A stretch of 51,984 nucleotides of DNA, from the NCBI RefSeq assembly GCF_030160275.1, contig NZ_BSOA01000035.1, positions 1-51,984 on the forward strand, given 5' to 3'. The stretch is from Dyella flagellata (GTDB taxonomy: Bacteria > Pseudomonadota > Gammaproteobacteria > Xanthomonadales > Rhodanobacteraceae). The translations under genes were made by a program, and so were the position numbers. The notes beneath the pieces are model-generated. The model searched no databases and was not told the DNA's origin. It saw only the letters and a list, made by a program, of their open reading frames with translations. Shown piece by piece: positions 12,401-27,400 of the stretch (position 1 is its first letter; each line of letters starts with the position of its first letter).

Positions 12401-15400
12401 CCGGCGTGGGTACCGCATAGATGCCTTGACCCAGGTTGAATTTGGCCAAGTCAGCCAATCCGCCAGCACCAAAGTTGCTGGCCGGCACTACCGTGACGGT
12501 TTGATTGGCGAGCGTCGCACCCGCGGCCAGCGTGCCGTTGGTGAGGCTGTGGGTGAGATCCAGCACCCACAGGTCCGATTGATCGCCGTTGCCCTGGGTG
12601 GCGCCGGTGATGCTGTCGTTGAAGTAGCTGCCCGGGTCGAGCAGCAGCATCAACGGGCCATGCAGGTCATCCGTGCCGGTATTGGTCACGCTCACGTCGT
12701 AGCTCACGGCACCGGTGCTGTCATCGGCACGGGTATTGCTGAACTGCAATTGCACGTGCGCGCTCATATCGAGCAAGGCGGTAAAGCTAGTGATGCTGTC
12801 CTGGCCGATGCGCAGCTGAGTCGCGCTGCGCAGGTTGCCGCTGATGGTCAGTTGGTAATGACCGGCGGGCAGGCCGCTGACATCGAGATACGCGGTGTGC
12901 GTGGCGGCATCCCAGCGGACCGCCGTGGGCGAGATCGCCTGGGCGCCGGCATCGCTGGATTGCAGCACGTAGTTGGACGGATCAAGCACGGACGAGCCAT
13001 CGGTCAGCGCCGATTGCGGATCGCTGCCCAGCCACATGTCCTGGTCGAACTGCACCGCAATCTGGTTGAGCGGCAGCGGTACCAGTGCACCATCCGGCAC
13101 GCTGGTGGCGATCACCTTCGGTGCGTGCGCGGGGGCGATTTCGTCGACGCTATTGGTCTGCGCGACCAGGATGCGGCCGTCGGCGGTGGTGATCACACCT
13201 TCGCCTTGCGTACCACCGCTGGCCACTTGCAGCACACGGCGCGATTGCAGCTCGATCATCCACACGGCGGAGCCGTGCGTGCTGTCAGTGATGCCGTTGA
13301 TCTCCACGTGCTGGTTCAGGCCGCCGGTAGCAATCAGCAGGCCGTCCAGCAAGGAGCCGGCCTGGCCGAACGCGATGTGGTCGACCACACCGTTGATGGT
13401 GTATTCCAGTTCGGCGCGGCCGATGTCGGCGCCGCTCATCGGGAAGCTGATGATGTTCGTCGCGCCATTCGGGTCGGCCGCGGTGATGTTGCTGCCGCTC
13501 CATTGCACACCCCACAGCCGGCCATCCGGGCCGAAGGCCAGGGACGACACGCGGGTGTTGCTGAAGTGCTGCCACTGCTGCGTCGGATCGGTGACGTTGG
13601 GGTGGAACACCTCGATGCCGCTGCCATCGGAGACATAGATGTCGCCGGTGCCCGGTTGAATCGCCAAGGCATGCGTCAGCGGCTGGTTGCTCGGGCCTTG
13701 CAGACTGCGCAGCACGGCGCCGCTGTTCGGGTCCACTTGCAGCAACTCATTGCCGGTCATGACCCACAACTGACCCAGGCTATCGACGGCCATGTCCAGC
13801 ACCGGTTGATCCAGTGTAAAGAGTGGCGTCGTGCTGTGGCCGCCATCCTTGGCGGAGTAGCGGTACACGGCGTTTCGCTCCGTGCCTGCGCTGACCAGCA
13901 GTGATCCATCCGGCATTTGCACCAGGGCCATCGCGCCGATATCGCCTTCGCTGGTGCTGAAGCCATCGGCCAGGTTGCGGGTGCTGAACGGTGCCAGCAC
14001 GCTGGTGAGATCGCCTGGGTTGTTGCTGGCGACATTGCCTGGCAGCAGCTGAGTGGCCTGTTGGAACAGCGCGTTGCTGTTGTACGTGCGGTCCTGTGGC
14101 GCTTGCGGTGTTTGTGCGGTCTGATCCAGCGTCGGTGTCACGCCGAGGCCATCCAGCACCGCCTGGCGTGCGCCGTCATCCGGCAGTACGGCGTTGGTGA
14201 CATTCGCAGCTTCGCGATTGCCGGCATTGTCGGTGGCGACGGCCAGGAACTCGTATTGATTGCCAGCAACACCCGTGAACACCGCCTCGGTGGTGCTGGG
14301 GTCGACCTGGCGCTGCCAGATCTGGAAGTCGCCGCCGTTGGTGGCCACGTAGACCGTGACGAAACGAATGCCGCTGGCATCGCTCTGCGCGTTCCACTTC
14401 ACGTCGTAGGTCGGTGCACCTTGCGCGTTGTTGCCTTGCGAGGTGACCGTGACGGTGGTGGTCGGTGCCTCGGCATCGAGCGTGGTGGTCACTGGCGTGC
14501 TGTCGATCGGCGGGGCGCCATCGAAGAGGATGCGCGCCTGCGTGGTGATCTTCGCGCCGGTGCTGGCACCAGCCATCGCTGCCACGGTGAAACTGACGAA
14601 GCCGCCTTGCGCCGCGCTCTGGCCGGCAACCGGGGCGAGCAGGGCATTGCTGACGTCCTGCATCACTTCGCCGGTGTTCGGATCGATCGCCTGGATCAAC
14701 CAGGTGGCGATGTGCGAAGCCTCGTCGATGCCGGCGCTCACGCGCAGGATGTAGCCCTTGCTGGCGGTGAAGTCGAAATCGGCCTGGAAGTTCGCGCGGT
14801 CGGCGGGTACGTGGATATTGATGTCGCCGATCTTCAGGTCGCCCAGTCGCAGCGAACGCGGATCGAGGCTCGGATCGAGCTGGGTGACAATGCGGATCTG
14901 GCCGACACCTTGTGTGCCGGGATTGCTGAAGGCGAAGCTGTAGGGCAGGGGTGTGGCAGCCGGCACATACACGCTGCCGTCGCTGGCCACCGCCGTGCCT
15001 TGCGGACCCTGTACGCTGATGGCCGACTGCGTGGCACCCTTTTGCTGCGCCACTAACTGCAGGTATTGCGCGAGGTTCAGGCTCTTGCCGGGCAGCGGAT
15101 TGAACTGTTGGTCGAGCAGGCCTTCCGAACGCAGGTATTCCAGTTCGGACTGGTCGCCGACAAAGATGCGGAAGTTCTCGAACTGCAGCGTGCGGCCGAC
15201 GCCTTGGTCGAAATCGGACGGGTTGGCGAGCTTGGGCACCGGCACTTCGATCGTGTCGCCATATTGATCGGTGCGCGTTTCGTAATGGTCGATCGCATCC
15301 TTGTCTGCATTCGGATCACCGGCATAGCTGGCAGTATTGCCATACCACTGCTGCACCTTGCTGAAGAAACCGGCAATGTCGGCTTGCGTGCGATACGTAT

Positions 15401-18400
15401 CGCCACCGTTGGACAGCAGGATACCGGCTGCCAATGTGGCGTTGAGGCTGACCACTTGCGGGTTGGTGCTGATCGGCGGCGCCTGGTCGGCTGGTTGCAG
15501 CATGCCGGCCTGCTCCAGCGCAGCCAGGTAACCGTTCACCCATTGCGAAGCATCGGCAGCGAGCACGCTCAAGGCACTGGGCGCGTTCTTATCGGCCAGG
15601 ATCGTGCTGCGCAGTTTCAGCGCATAGGTGGTCTGTTCGGCAACGAATTCGTCGCGCGTGAGCGCGGTGGCGGCACCCACCACGTTCATCTGGAACGATT
15701 CGGACAGCGACTCCAGGTCATCGAGTGGGCGCTGGTTCGGATCATTGAAGCGCTCGGCCAGCCCTTGGCTGATCTTGTCCAGATCGCTGACGCCATTGTC
15801 GAGCAGGCCTTCCGCCTTCCAGTCCGGATGGGTGGCGTACAACGCATCGCGCAAGGCATTGAAATCGTGATTCAGCCAGGCGGTCAGGCCCGGGTAGGTC
15901 TGCAACTGGAAGGTCATGCCCACGTTGCCGCTGTCGGCGACATCGAACGCATAGCCGGGGGCGAGGTTGTAGCCGGACGTGTTCTCGGTGCCGTCCAGCG
16001 AGGCCCACGGAATATCCGTACGCGCCTGCGTGCTGGGGGTCTGGCCGTAGCTCTGCGTATTGGCCGGTGCGTTGTCGGTATTGCCGAACGGCGAGCCGCC
16101 GACGTTGGAGGCGAACACCGCATACGGCAGGTTGAGGCTATCCAGCAGGTACTTGTTGTAGCCCATTTCCGTCGCGCCGATGTCGAAGCGCACGTAAGGC
16201 GTATCGACATTGGTGAGGCTTTGCAGCGTAACGCTATAGGTGCCTTCAGCGCCGGGATCGAGTGTGCGTGGGCCGCCGATGCCGATGGTCACATCGTCTT
16301 CGATGCCACGCTGTACCAGGTAGCGATCCGCTTCGGTGACGCTTTCGCCGTCCGGATTGGTGACGGTGACATCGTACAAGCCGAGCGGGAAGTTGCGCGT
16401 GTCGAAAATGGCGCGGATATGCGTGGCGTCGAGCACCTGCCAACGCGAAGGTTCGGCTTCGAACACGCCGGGGCGCGAGAGCTTGACGATCGCACCGGGT
16501 TGGAAGCTGGCGCCATAGATGTCCAAGGTCACCCAGCGATGGTCGTTGTCGCTGACGCCGCCGGTGTCGGGCGTGACTTGCGTGATCGACAGCGGCAGTA
16601 GGTCAGCGCGTAGCGTACTGGGTACGTTGGATCCGCTGAGCGAACGGACCAGGATGTAGTAATCGCCGGCTTGCGTGCTGGGTATCACCACTTGCTGGTT
16701 GCCCGAGGACGCGTTGCTGTAGGCCGCGTCATAGGCGAAGGTAGTGGGCACGTCGCCGTAGCGGATGTACAGCTCGTTGTCGCCGCTGGCTTCCAACGCG
16801 TTGAGCATGACGCGCAACGTCTGGCCTGCGGCAACGCTGACCTTGTACAGCTTCGTGTCACCGTTGGAGAGCGTGGTCTGCAAGGGGCTGGCCACGGCCA
16901 GCGATGGCACCTGCGTCTGGATGGTTGCGGCGGAAGCGGTCAGCGTCTCCGGGGTACCGGTTTCTTCGTAGATGTCCGGGCGCACGATGATGCGCCAGCT
17001 GCCGTCCTTCACCGGCGGCAGTTGGGCGGTGAGCGTACCGATATAGCTGCCATTGGCAGCCACGTCGCCGTTATGCACCACCTTGCCGAGCAGGATGTCG
17101 CCCACGCTCCAGGTGTTGTCCTGCGACAGGTACACCGCATCGGTCCAGCTGCCGGTGGCCGGGTTGGTGGAGTTGTTGGTGACGTTGTAGGTGACGGTGA
17201 CTTGGTCGCCTACGTTCGCCGTCGATGGCACGCTGACGTTGCCTACCACCAGGTCGGCCGGCGGCGGCGCATTGATCAGCATCGGCTGCGGGGCGGCGGT
17301 TTCGTTGTTCTTGTCGACGCGGAATTCCAGCACATGGCCGTCCGGTCCGCTGCCGAACACGTTGGCAGGGTCGGTGACCACGAACACGTAGTACGGGCCA
17401 TCCAGGCCCTTCGGTGCGGTCACGGTGAACTGCCCGTCATAGCCGGCGCCTGCGGCGAGACCGCCCGTGTGGCTCAAATAGGCCAGATAGGTATCGTGCT
17501 GCAGATCCAGCGTGCGATCGCGCGACAGATACACCATGTCGTACCACTGGCTCTGGTCATCCGGCGTGGCGCCGCCGTTGTTGTCGACGTGGTAATTGAC
17601 GGTGAAGCTCTGGCCGGCAGTGACTGCTTGCGGTGCGGTGACGGTGGTGACTTGCAGGTAGGGCGGTGTCACCTGTGTGACGGTGATCGGGATCGACGTA
17701 ATGCGGTTGACGCCGGTGCCTTCATACACCGGCACGGCACCGGGGCCGCTGCCGGTGACGACGTCTAGCCCTTCGCGGATCACACTCGGCGAGAGATATT
17801 GCCAATCCTTCACCGTGGTGGTGTCAGTCTTGACGACCACGTAGAACTTGCCGCCGATCGACTGCGGAATATGGAAGGAGGCCGTTTCGGTGTAGGTTTG
17901 ACCCGGTTGCAGATAGGCCGGGTTGCCATTGGCGTCGGTGATCGAGACAGCCTGCACACGGCCCGGGTTGTTGTACAGCGAGCCTTCGATCAGCGGGTAG
18001 TCACCCGCTTCCAGCGAGCCATCCGGCGACAGGTACACGCCGTCGTTCCAGCTCGTCGTGCGGGTGGCACGTGTGCCGGTGTTCTTGACGGTCCAGGTGA
18101 GCGTCACCAGGTCGCCCGAGTTCGGCGTGGGATTGGAAATGCTGACGTTCTGGATCTGCAGGTCGGGTTCGCGGTAGGTGATGTTCAACGAGCCGCTGCC
18201 GATACGGCCCGTGGTGTTGCCGCCTTCATACGCATGGCGACTGTAGTAGTTCAGCTCGTTGGTGTTGTCGCCGCCGTTGAGGTCGTCGGTATGCGGTGTG
18301 TTCTTGGGCGACGGGTTCAGCAGCCCATTGTCGGAGTAGTAATCGCTATCGGCGATCACATAGATGTAATACGTGCCACTGGTACCTGGCGGCAGTTGCA

Positions 18401-21400
18401 CGTTGGCGGTTGCCGTGTAGCTGGCGCCTGCGGCAAGACCGTTGGTGTTGTAATGCGTGAAAGCGCCGAGGGCGGTGGCACGGCTGGGAATGAAGGTGGG
18501 ATCGGTGCTGATGTACACCGAATCCACCCAGCCATTGCTACCCGGCCATACCGTGTCGCCCTGGTTGGTGACCGTCCAGCTGATCGACGTGAGTTCGCCG
18601 GAGTAGTTCTGCGGCTGGCATTGCACGGCGGTGACTTGCAGGTTCGCCGGGTGTGCAGTGACGGTGCTGGCCACGGCTTTTTCGCGCGTGCGCCACGCTT
18701 CGGGCGCGTGTGTCCACGCGTTGCTGTCGGTCTGCACAATCACGTACAGGCCACTGATATCCGGCGCCAGCTGCAACGTCTGGTTGACGGTATAGCTCTG
18801 GCCATTGTTGAGCGTATTGCTCTGGTTGTAGTCGCCAAGCTTCCACACCTTGGTGGCCTTGGTGATGTCCGGATTGTCGGCCACGTAGACGGTGTCGACC
18901 CAGTTGCCGGTAAACGCATCACCCTGGTTCTGCACGGTGTAGCTGAAACTCAGGTTGCCGCCGGCATCGGTGCTGGTCGGCGCACTCACCTGCGTCACTT
19001 CCAGATCGGGCGGCGTGATACCCAGTACGCTGATCGCGCGGCCCTTGTAGTTATCGTTGTTGATCTGGGTGGGATCGTCCGGATTGATGTTTTTGGCCAG
19101 CTCTTTCTGCAGGATGGTGCCGTAGCTGTTGCTCCAGACGGTGATGTAGTACTGGCCGCTGAGCGTGTTGTCGGGAATGGTCACCTGCATGTTGCCCAGG
19201 TAGCTGTCGCCGACGTTGAGGTTGCCAGTGTGCACGGTGGAGCCCAGCAGCACGTCGCCCTTGTTGGCGCCGGGGCGGGTTGGATCCTTGGCCAGCCATA
19301 CGGTATCGGTCCAGCTGTTCACGTCTGCCGTGAGCCCACTGGTGGGCGCACTGCCCAGGTTGGTTACCTGGTAGCTGACGTTGACGCTGGCCCCGTGTAC
19401 TGCCTGGTCGGGTGCTACGACATCGCTGGTGACCAGGTCCGCGAACGGCACTGCATCGACGTAGAAATGCGCCGCCTTGGTGTTGTTGGCCTGATTGGGG
19501 AAGGTGTCGACGGTGTAGTTGCCGTTCGCCACCACGATCAAGTAGTAATCACCGCTATAGGTGATCGGCACATTGATGCTGGCGGTGGTGTTGCTGTAGC
19601 TCTCAGTACTGCCCAGCGCGCTGGTGTTGTCGAACGTGCCGACCAATGTTGCGGTGGCGTCGAGCTGGCCGCTTTGCGACAGGTACACCTTGTCCTGCCA
19701 TTGGCCTGTCGCGGCTACGCTGCCGGTGTTTTGGATCGTATATTGGATGCCGACGCTGGTGCCGGCCGTGACGTGGTCGGGCAGGATGACGTTGCTGACG
19801 ATCAGGTCCGGGCGCGGTTGCAGCACGACGGTGCAAGCGGTACTGCTGATCATTGTGGCGTCGCTGCGCACGGACGGATCTTCATACACCGCACCGTCCA
19901 CATTGGCGACTACTTCAATGCGATAAGCACCCTGGATATGCGTGGGCAGGCGCACCTGCTTGTCGTGCGAATAGGTGATGCCCGGCGCCAGGGTCTGATC
20001 GTAGGCAAAGCTGCCCAGATCATAGGTCGGCCCATTGCCGTCGACCGGCACCAGCTTCAGATCGTCGTTCCAGGGACCGGTGGCGGGCGCCTGGCCCTGG
20101 TTCTTGACTGTCCAGCTTACGTCGATCAGCGAGCCTTCGGTGGCTTGTGCCGGGATGGTGATCGATTGCACCGCCAGGTCGGGCGAGGGCGACAGCGTGA
20201 CCGGCACCGCCACATGAGCGACGTTGTCCTGGCCGTAAATGAATTCGTAAGGCAGGCCGGAATTGGCGGCGCGCACGTTGACGTAGTAAGTGCCTTGCAG
20301 GCCGTTGGGCACTATCACGGTGATGCTGCGCGCATACGTGCTGCCCGCGGACAACTGGCCGAGGTGATCGGCGTTGCCGAGCATCGCGATCATGTTGTTG
20401 CCGGCAGGATCGCTGCTCAGCCACACCTGGTCGGACCACTGCGTGCTGTCGGTAATGCCGATGCCGTTGTTGATCACCGACCAGTTCACCGTCAGCGGCT
20501 GGCCGCTGCTGGCGCTGCCTTGGGTGGTCAACGACTGCACTTGCAGATCGGCGTAGGGCTTGGGCATCACGTCGACGGTGTGCGAGGCCTGCGCGGTGTT
20601 GACGGCGGTCAGACCGTCCTGGAACACCTGGCTGTAGGCATCGCTGATCACGAACAGCTTGTAGCGGCCACTCATGCCAGGTGGCAGCATCACGTGCAGC
20701 TGGCCGGTATAGCTGGCGCCTTGCGCCAGGGCGCCGTTGTGCGAGACCTCGCCCAGGACGAGGTCATCGCTGTTGCCGGGCGCGTCATGCGTGGTTAGCA
20801 CCACGCGGTCGACCCAATGCGTGCTGTTGCCGGCGCCAGTGCCGGTGTTGGTTACCGTCCAGCTCACGTCCATGGAGGCGGGGTCGGCAATCAATTGCGT
20901 CGGCGCCGTGACGGCACTGACAGCAAGATCCGCATAGGGTGCCAACTGCACTTGCGTGACCGCTTGCGCGCTGTTTTTGTCGTAGGCGTGTTCGTTGAGG
21001 ACGTGGTTGGCGTCGGCGACCACCAGTACGTCGTATTCGCCACTGGCATCCAGCGGCAACTGATAGTCGTACGAGGCGGTGTAGCTAGCGCCAGAAGCCA
21101 GCGGGCCATTTTGTGCTACGTCCGCCAGCTTGGTGGTCTGGCCGTTATGCACCAGATACACGCTATCGACCCAGTTGCCAGTGGCATTGGCGCCGTTGTT
21201 GGTGACCGTCCATTGCACGTGCAAGTTGCTGCCCGATTGCAACGTGGCCGGGCCGGTCACATTGCTCACCGCCAGATACGGCTTGGCCACCGTTACGGCG
21301 TTGCCGGTCCCGATGTTGTGATCGGTGCCGCCGCGTTCGTAAATGCTGCCGTCAGCATTGGCGCGCACCACCCATGTGTAACTGCCTTCGGCGAAATCCG

Positions 21401-24400
21401 AAGGCAGGGTAAAGCTGATGCTGCGGTTGACGCTCGCATTGGCGGCGATGCCGTCGGTGTAAAGCTGGTTGGCGACTTCGATCAACTGGCCATTGCTCGC
21501 CTGCAGGTACACACGGTCACGCCACGCGCCGGTGGTGGCGGCGTTGCCGGTATTGTTGGCGGTATAGGTCAGTGTGATCGCATCGCCCGGCCGCACCGCG
21601 GCCGGGCCTGAGACACTGGTGACAGTAAGGTTCGGTACCGGTGCTAGCGCGATATTCATCAGGCTACTGGCGAGCAGGTTGTCGGCGGTATGGCCGTTTT
21701 CAACCACCGAGCCATCGCTGTTGCTGTAGACCAGGATGTAGTAATCGCCAGTCAGATCGCGTGGCAAGCTGAGCGTCGCAGTCCCGGTGTAGCTGCTGCC
21801 ATTGGCGAGTACGCCGGTATGCGTGACGGCGCCGGCCAACACGATGTCGTCGGGCGAGGGCGTGCTGCTCTTGGCCAGTACGATGCGATCGTTCCACAGT
21901 GGCGAGCTGGTGGGCGCATTACCGGTATTGGTCACCGTCCAGCTTACGTTGATGCTGTCGCCGCTATTGACGCTGGTGGGCGCATTCACCGCCGTGATGC
22001 TGAGATCGGAATACGCGGCTGCCACGGCGATCGGATTGGCGGCGCTGGTGCTGTCGGCACGCGTGTCCGGTTCCAGCACTTCGTTGTTCGAATCGCTGAC
22101 GACGTAGATGTAATAGTGGCCGTCATTGAGCATCGGCAGATTCACTGCCGCTGTCTGCGTATAGCCTTGGCCGACCGCGAGTGCGCCGCTATGACGCACG
22201 GTGCCGATCACGACGTCATTGCTGCTCGGCGTAGCGCTGGTGCCGAGCATGATCGCATCGCTCCAAGCATCGCTGGTGGAGGCGTGGCCGCTGTTGGTCA
22301 CCGTCCAACTGATCGTCACCGGCTGGCCGCCGATGCCTGTCGCCGGCACGCTGACGTTACCGATCTTCAGATCCGCGTAGGGCGTAGTGGCCGAGACTAC
22401 TGAAGCCGTCTGCGTGCCATTCTGCACACTGGTTTCGAACAGCTGCTGCACGCCGGCTGCGTTGCTATCGGCGGTTACGGTGATGCCGAGATTGCCGGCG
22501 CCGACCAGGCCGTCGGGCAAACGGAAGGTGAAGCTGCGCAGGCGATGATCGCCTGCAGCGATCGAGCCGTTGGCTTGGCCATTGGTGATCGCCGTGGGGT
22601 CGTACACCAGGCTGGTATTGAGCAGCACCAGCCCAGAGTCGGCGCGTGTTACCTGGATACGGTCATTGAATGCAGCGCCGGTGGCGCTGCCGCCCATATT
22701 CCAGTCTTCCCAGGTAATGGTGACCAGGCCACCTGCCTGGATCGTGGTGCTGGCGACTTGCAGGTTCTTTACTTGCAGCGCGGGGCCGACCGCCTGGTCG
22801 ATCTCGGCGGTGTTGTCGGTCTTGACCGGATTGGCCTCGGCGATTTCATTGAGGCTGTCGGCGACCACCTTGATCGCGAAATTGCCGGCGGCATCGACAC
22901 CATCGGGCCAGGTGAAGGTGGTCGTGCGCGTGCGGCTGCCGCCTGCGGCGAGCGTGCCTTGCGTATCACGCAACGTGACCGTGGCAACGACGTTGCCGGT
23001 GGTAGTGTTGGTGACCTGCAGCGTTTCACTCCATGGCAGGGTGACGCTGGCGGTGCCGTTGTTGGTCGTGGTCCAGGTTGCGGTGACGGTCTGCCCCGGC
23101 TGGAAGTTGCTCGCCGGTTGCAGCGTGAAGTTCTGCACCTGCAGATCGGGATACGGCGCCAGCGCCACGTTGATCTGGGTGGTGGCGGCGGTGCTGCTGA
23201 TTTCCTTGAAAATGTTGTCCGAATCGGCGATCACCGTCACGCTCAGCGTACCGGCGGAGAGATTGCCGTCCGGCAGGCGAATTTGCTGCTGTCGGTTGCG
23301 CGCATCGTTGACGTTCAACGCGCCATTGCCGGTGGCACTGGCGTCATACGGCACGGTGACATCGGCGACGATCGCCCCGGTGGCGGTATTGCGCACGATG
23401 ATGCGGTCGTTCCAGTTGCCGCTGGTCGGCAGCGTGCCCTGGTTGGTATCCACCCATTGCACGGTGACGGTCTGGCCGGTTTGCAGGCCACTGCTGGGGG
23501 TCACCGCCACCGAACTTGCGGCAAGCGCCGGGGCGGGCGTGGCGACCAGGGAGTTGAGCACGACCGTCGGCGGGTCCTGCACCTGGATCACATTGAAGGA
23601 GAGATTGGGTATCGCGTTGGTCCCGGGGCTCGGGTAGTCGACTACCAGGGTGTAGCGGCCGCCATCCGCCAGCGTACCCAGGTTGACCGGGTAGCCCTGG
23701 CCCACGTAGTACGTGGGCGATCCTTGCCATGCTTCGTAGCCCATGCTGCGCGTGCTGAGCACGACGCGGCCTTGCGGATCGAACAGGGTCCAGTTGGGCG
23801 CCTGGCCATAGCTGTTGGTACCGGTGCTGCTGCCCCCCAACACGTCGAGGAAGTATTGGCCTCCCGCCTGGGCGTTGAAGCTGTACAGCTGCACGCCGTG
23901 CGGATCGCTCACGTTGGTGGTGACCGGTGTGCCCACCGTCACCGGCGTGGCGTTGCTCTGGTTGAGCATGCTGAAACTATAGGGCTGCGCGTCGGCACTG
24001 TTGTTGATCATCAACAGCACGTAATCGCCAGCCTGCAGCAAATTGCTGGCATAGCCGTTGGCGGACATCACCACCTGTCCGCTGGCATTTACCAGCGACC
24101 AGTAGTTGCCGCTCGCGGTGCTCAAGTTGTGGAAGGCAAGGACGCTGGCTTGGTCCAGATGGAGCGTGTAATGCGTGGCGACCTGATGCGCCGGCAGCGT
24201 ACCGCTGACCACGGTATTGAGCGGCAGCGGCGTCGCGCTGGTGTCGGCGTAGAAGTTGTAGCTGCTGCTGCCGTAATAGCTTTCCAGGAATACGTAGTAA
24301 TTGCCGGCGTCCAAAGGCAGGTAGCCGGAGTTGTCGTAGATCGACTTGAATGCCAGCGTCTTACCGGACGCAGACACCAGGCGCAGCCTGGCGTAATAAC

Positions 24401-27400
24401 TGCTGCCGGACAGGCTGAAGGAGAAGTCCCCGGCTTGTGTCAGGTTCAAGCGGTAGGCAACGATGCCGGGGTTGTTCACCGTGCCACTTAGCAGGGTGTC
24501 TGTCGATAGTAGCGGAGCGCTGGTGACGTCACTGACCAGCAGTGCCACGTTGCGGGTCGATGTATTGCCGCTGGCGTCGCTGAACTTGACCGTATACGTA
24601 CCGGCTCCGGGCAATATGATCGCCTGGTTGTTCGCAGCGTTGTTGTCCTCGTCTGCCTTGGGTGTGCCCGAGTAGATCAACGCACCTTGCGCGTCATAGA
24701 CGTCCACGCGCACGTTGGCATAGTAGTCGCCTGTGCTCACCCACAACGTTGAAGCCTGCTGCACGTTGACGCTGTAGCCGGTGCTGCCGTTCTGCAAGAC
24801 GGCTGTAAAGGCTTGGCCAACCGGCAGCGCTTGCAATTGAGCGCTGACGGTGACGGTGAAATTGTAGGGCTGGCTGGTGGTGCTGCCGTTACCTTGGGTA
24901 TCCCGCACCAGATAATAGGTGCCAGTGCGCGGCAGGTTGCTGATTGAGCCCGCGCCCTGTATCTGCTGTATCAGACGACCGAATTCGTCGTACAGCGACC
25001 AGCTGAAATTGCTGTCGTTGCTGGCAAGGGTGACGCTATTGCCAGCATTTGCAATGAAGCTATAAGCATCTGCGTTACCGAGTGTATCGCTGCCGCTCAC
25101 CGCTACGCCGGAAGTTAGCGGCGTGGCGGCGCCAAGATCAAGCAGGCGCACCGTGGCGTAGTAGTTGGTGGCCTGTCGAGTGAATTGATAGTCCCCGGGC
25201 GGTAACTCCACCACAGCGCCTTGCTGGGAAGAGGTATAGCCGCTGGCTATCTGCTGCCCATGGCTGAAGATCGTCCAGGGCATGTTGCTGTTGTAGGGCT
25301 GCTGGACCATGTCGACCAGTACGTGCGTCGCGGCAGAAAGGTGGAACGTGAAGCTGCTGCCAGCGGCCGCCATGCTGACTGGCGTACCCATCGCTGTAGT
25401 CGCGGTATCAAGTGCAAACTGCACCGCGACCGGCGTGGTGCCGGTGCCGCTGTTGGTACGCCACGCCCACAAATAATGCCCGCTGGCCGGCAGAGTGATG
25501 TCCTGTGCGGTGCCGATGTCGCCGTTGGCCAGGATGGTGCCGTTGAGATTGAACAGCGTCCAGCTGCCGGTGAGGCTGCCCATGTTCGCAGGCGCATAGT
25601 GCAGGGTGCTGCCGGTAGTGCCCTCGAAGCTGTAGATCCGGCTGCTGCCGGGTGCAATGGTGTCGGTGATGGGCGAATTGACGCTGACCGCCGTGGCGTT
25701 GGCGACATCATCGAGCAGGAACGAAAGTTGGCCGGTGCTATTGTTGGCATCCGGGCGCACGCTGAACTGGTACGTGCCCGCCTGCAGCTGGAACACCTGC
25801 GGTAAGCTGCCGCTGCTCCATTGGCCGCTGGACCATAGGCCCTGCCCGCTGAGCAGCCAATCGAATGTAGCATTCGCGCTCATGCCACTGAGCACCACGC
25901 TGGCGGGTGCGCTCAGCGTGAAACTGTATAGCTGCGTGGTAGCCGGTCCGCTGGCGCTAACCGATTGCGCGGTTCCAAGGGTGATCGGCGTGACGTTCTG
26001 GGGTGGCGTCGTGTTGAACTGATAGGCGTAGCTGACATTACCGCCGCTAAGGTTGGTCGAGGCGGGATCAAGATTCCATACCAGATAGTAGGTACCGTCC
26101 GCGGGCAGTGGCGGCAACGCATCGGTAGCGTTGGAGGCGTCATCCCACACGTAATTGCCGTTGGCATCGTAAAGCGTCCAATGCGCCGCGCCGTCTTCGC
26201 CATTCTGGGGCGTGTAGTACAGTCGCTGGTTGGCTGCGCCTTGAAGACGATAGACAGCCAGCCCGGCGCTGTTGAAGGTCACATTGCCGCCGGTATCCGG
26301 CGTGATTTGTGGCGCATTGGCGTCGAGTGCCTGGAACAGCAAGCTGTACGTGGTCGTATTGGCGTTGCTGTTGGTAACGACAACGGTGTAATTGCCGGCG
26401 CCCAGGCGAATCGGGGCATTCCCGTTGGACAAGGTTTGCTGACTTAGTCCCGGGCCCTGCAGTGTAAAGGTGAGGCCCGGCGTGCTGGGCAAGCCGATAC
26501 TGACGAGCGAGCTGCCGGATACGGTCAGGTTGTAGACATCTGTGCTCCCCGCAGTAAGGGAGCCGTTGGCGATCTGTCCCAATGAAAGGGGGCTTGCGGT
26601 GGCGATATGTAGAGAAGGGCTGCTGCCGCCCTGATTGACCACGATGTACCAGGTACCGTTCGCGTCCGCGTGCAATTGCTGCAAACCGTTGCCGTTGCCC
26701 GTGTAGGCTACGGACATATCCTGGCGGTAAACCGTGTAGTTCACAGTTCCCGTGCTGCTGAAGTAGTAATCCTGCCCCGCCGAAACCGGGAGGGCATAGA
26801 CACCGGAGTTTGCGGGAACGTCTGCGCCGCCAGATGCGACTGCGATGGCCTGGGCTTGGGTCAGCAGGGTGAAGTCGACGTTGGCCGATGGCGGCGTTGT
26901 TCCCGACGAATTCGCGTCCACCTGCATCGTATAGGTGCCCGCGGCCAGGCGGATGACGCCGGACGAGGTCTGGCTTTGGGAAAAATTGCCGGCCAGCAGG
27001 ACACCGCTTGCATCATGCAATTGCCACTGCGCGGTGTTGCCGGTAGCCAATCCGCTCACGGAGACGAGCGACGTCTGACTCAGATTGAACGTATACAGCG
27101 CCGGAGACGTTGGGGCGACAGACTGTTTTACCTCCTGCCCCGGAACGAGTGCCGAGATGGTCGGCGTAGGCAGGTCCGTATGGCTGGCCAAACTTGCATT
27201 GATCGTAACGGACAATCCTGGATCGGCATACGTCACGATCACGGCATAGTTGCCGGCCTTGGTCAGCGGCAACGTTGCGTTGCTGGTGGCCTGGCGCGCC
27301 TGGCCACTGGCTACAAGATTATTGTCGGGGTCGATCACCCACCAGTTCGTATAGTCGGTGGAGTTGGCCGTTTTCGAATCCCTCATATAAATCGAGAGAT

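Noticed and set aside
17799-20798. Long plus-strand open frames opposite the giant gene (also 11754-13904, 22545-24491, 8724-10124)
   Set aside because: Their translations are rich in G, R, V, A and D/H without domains and mirror the codon structure of the minus-strand repeats. The minus frame is open throughout with clear domains.
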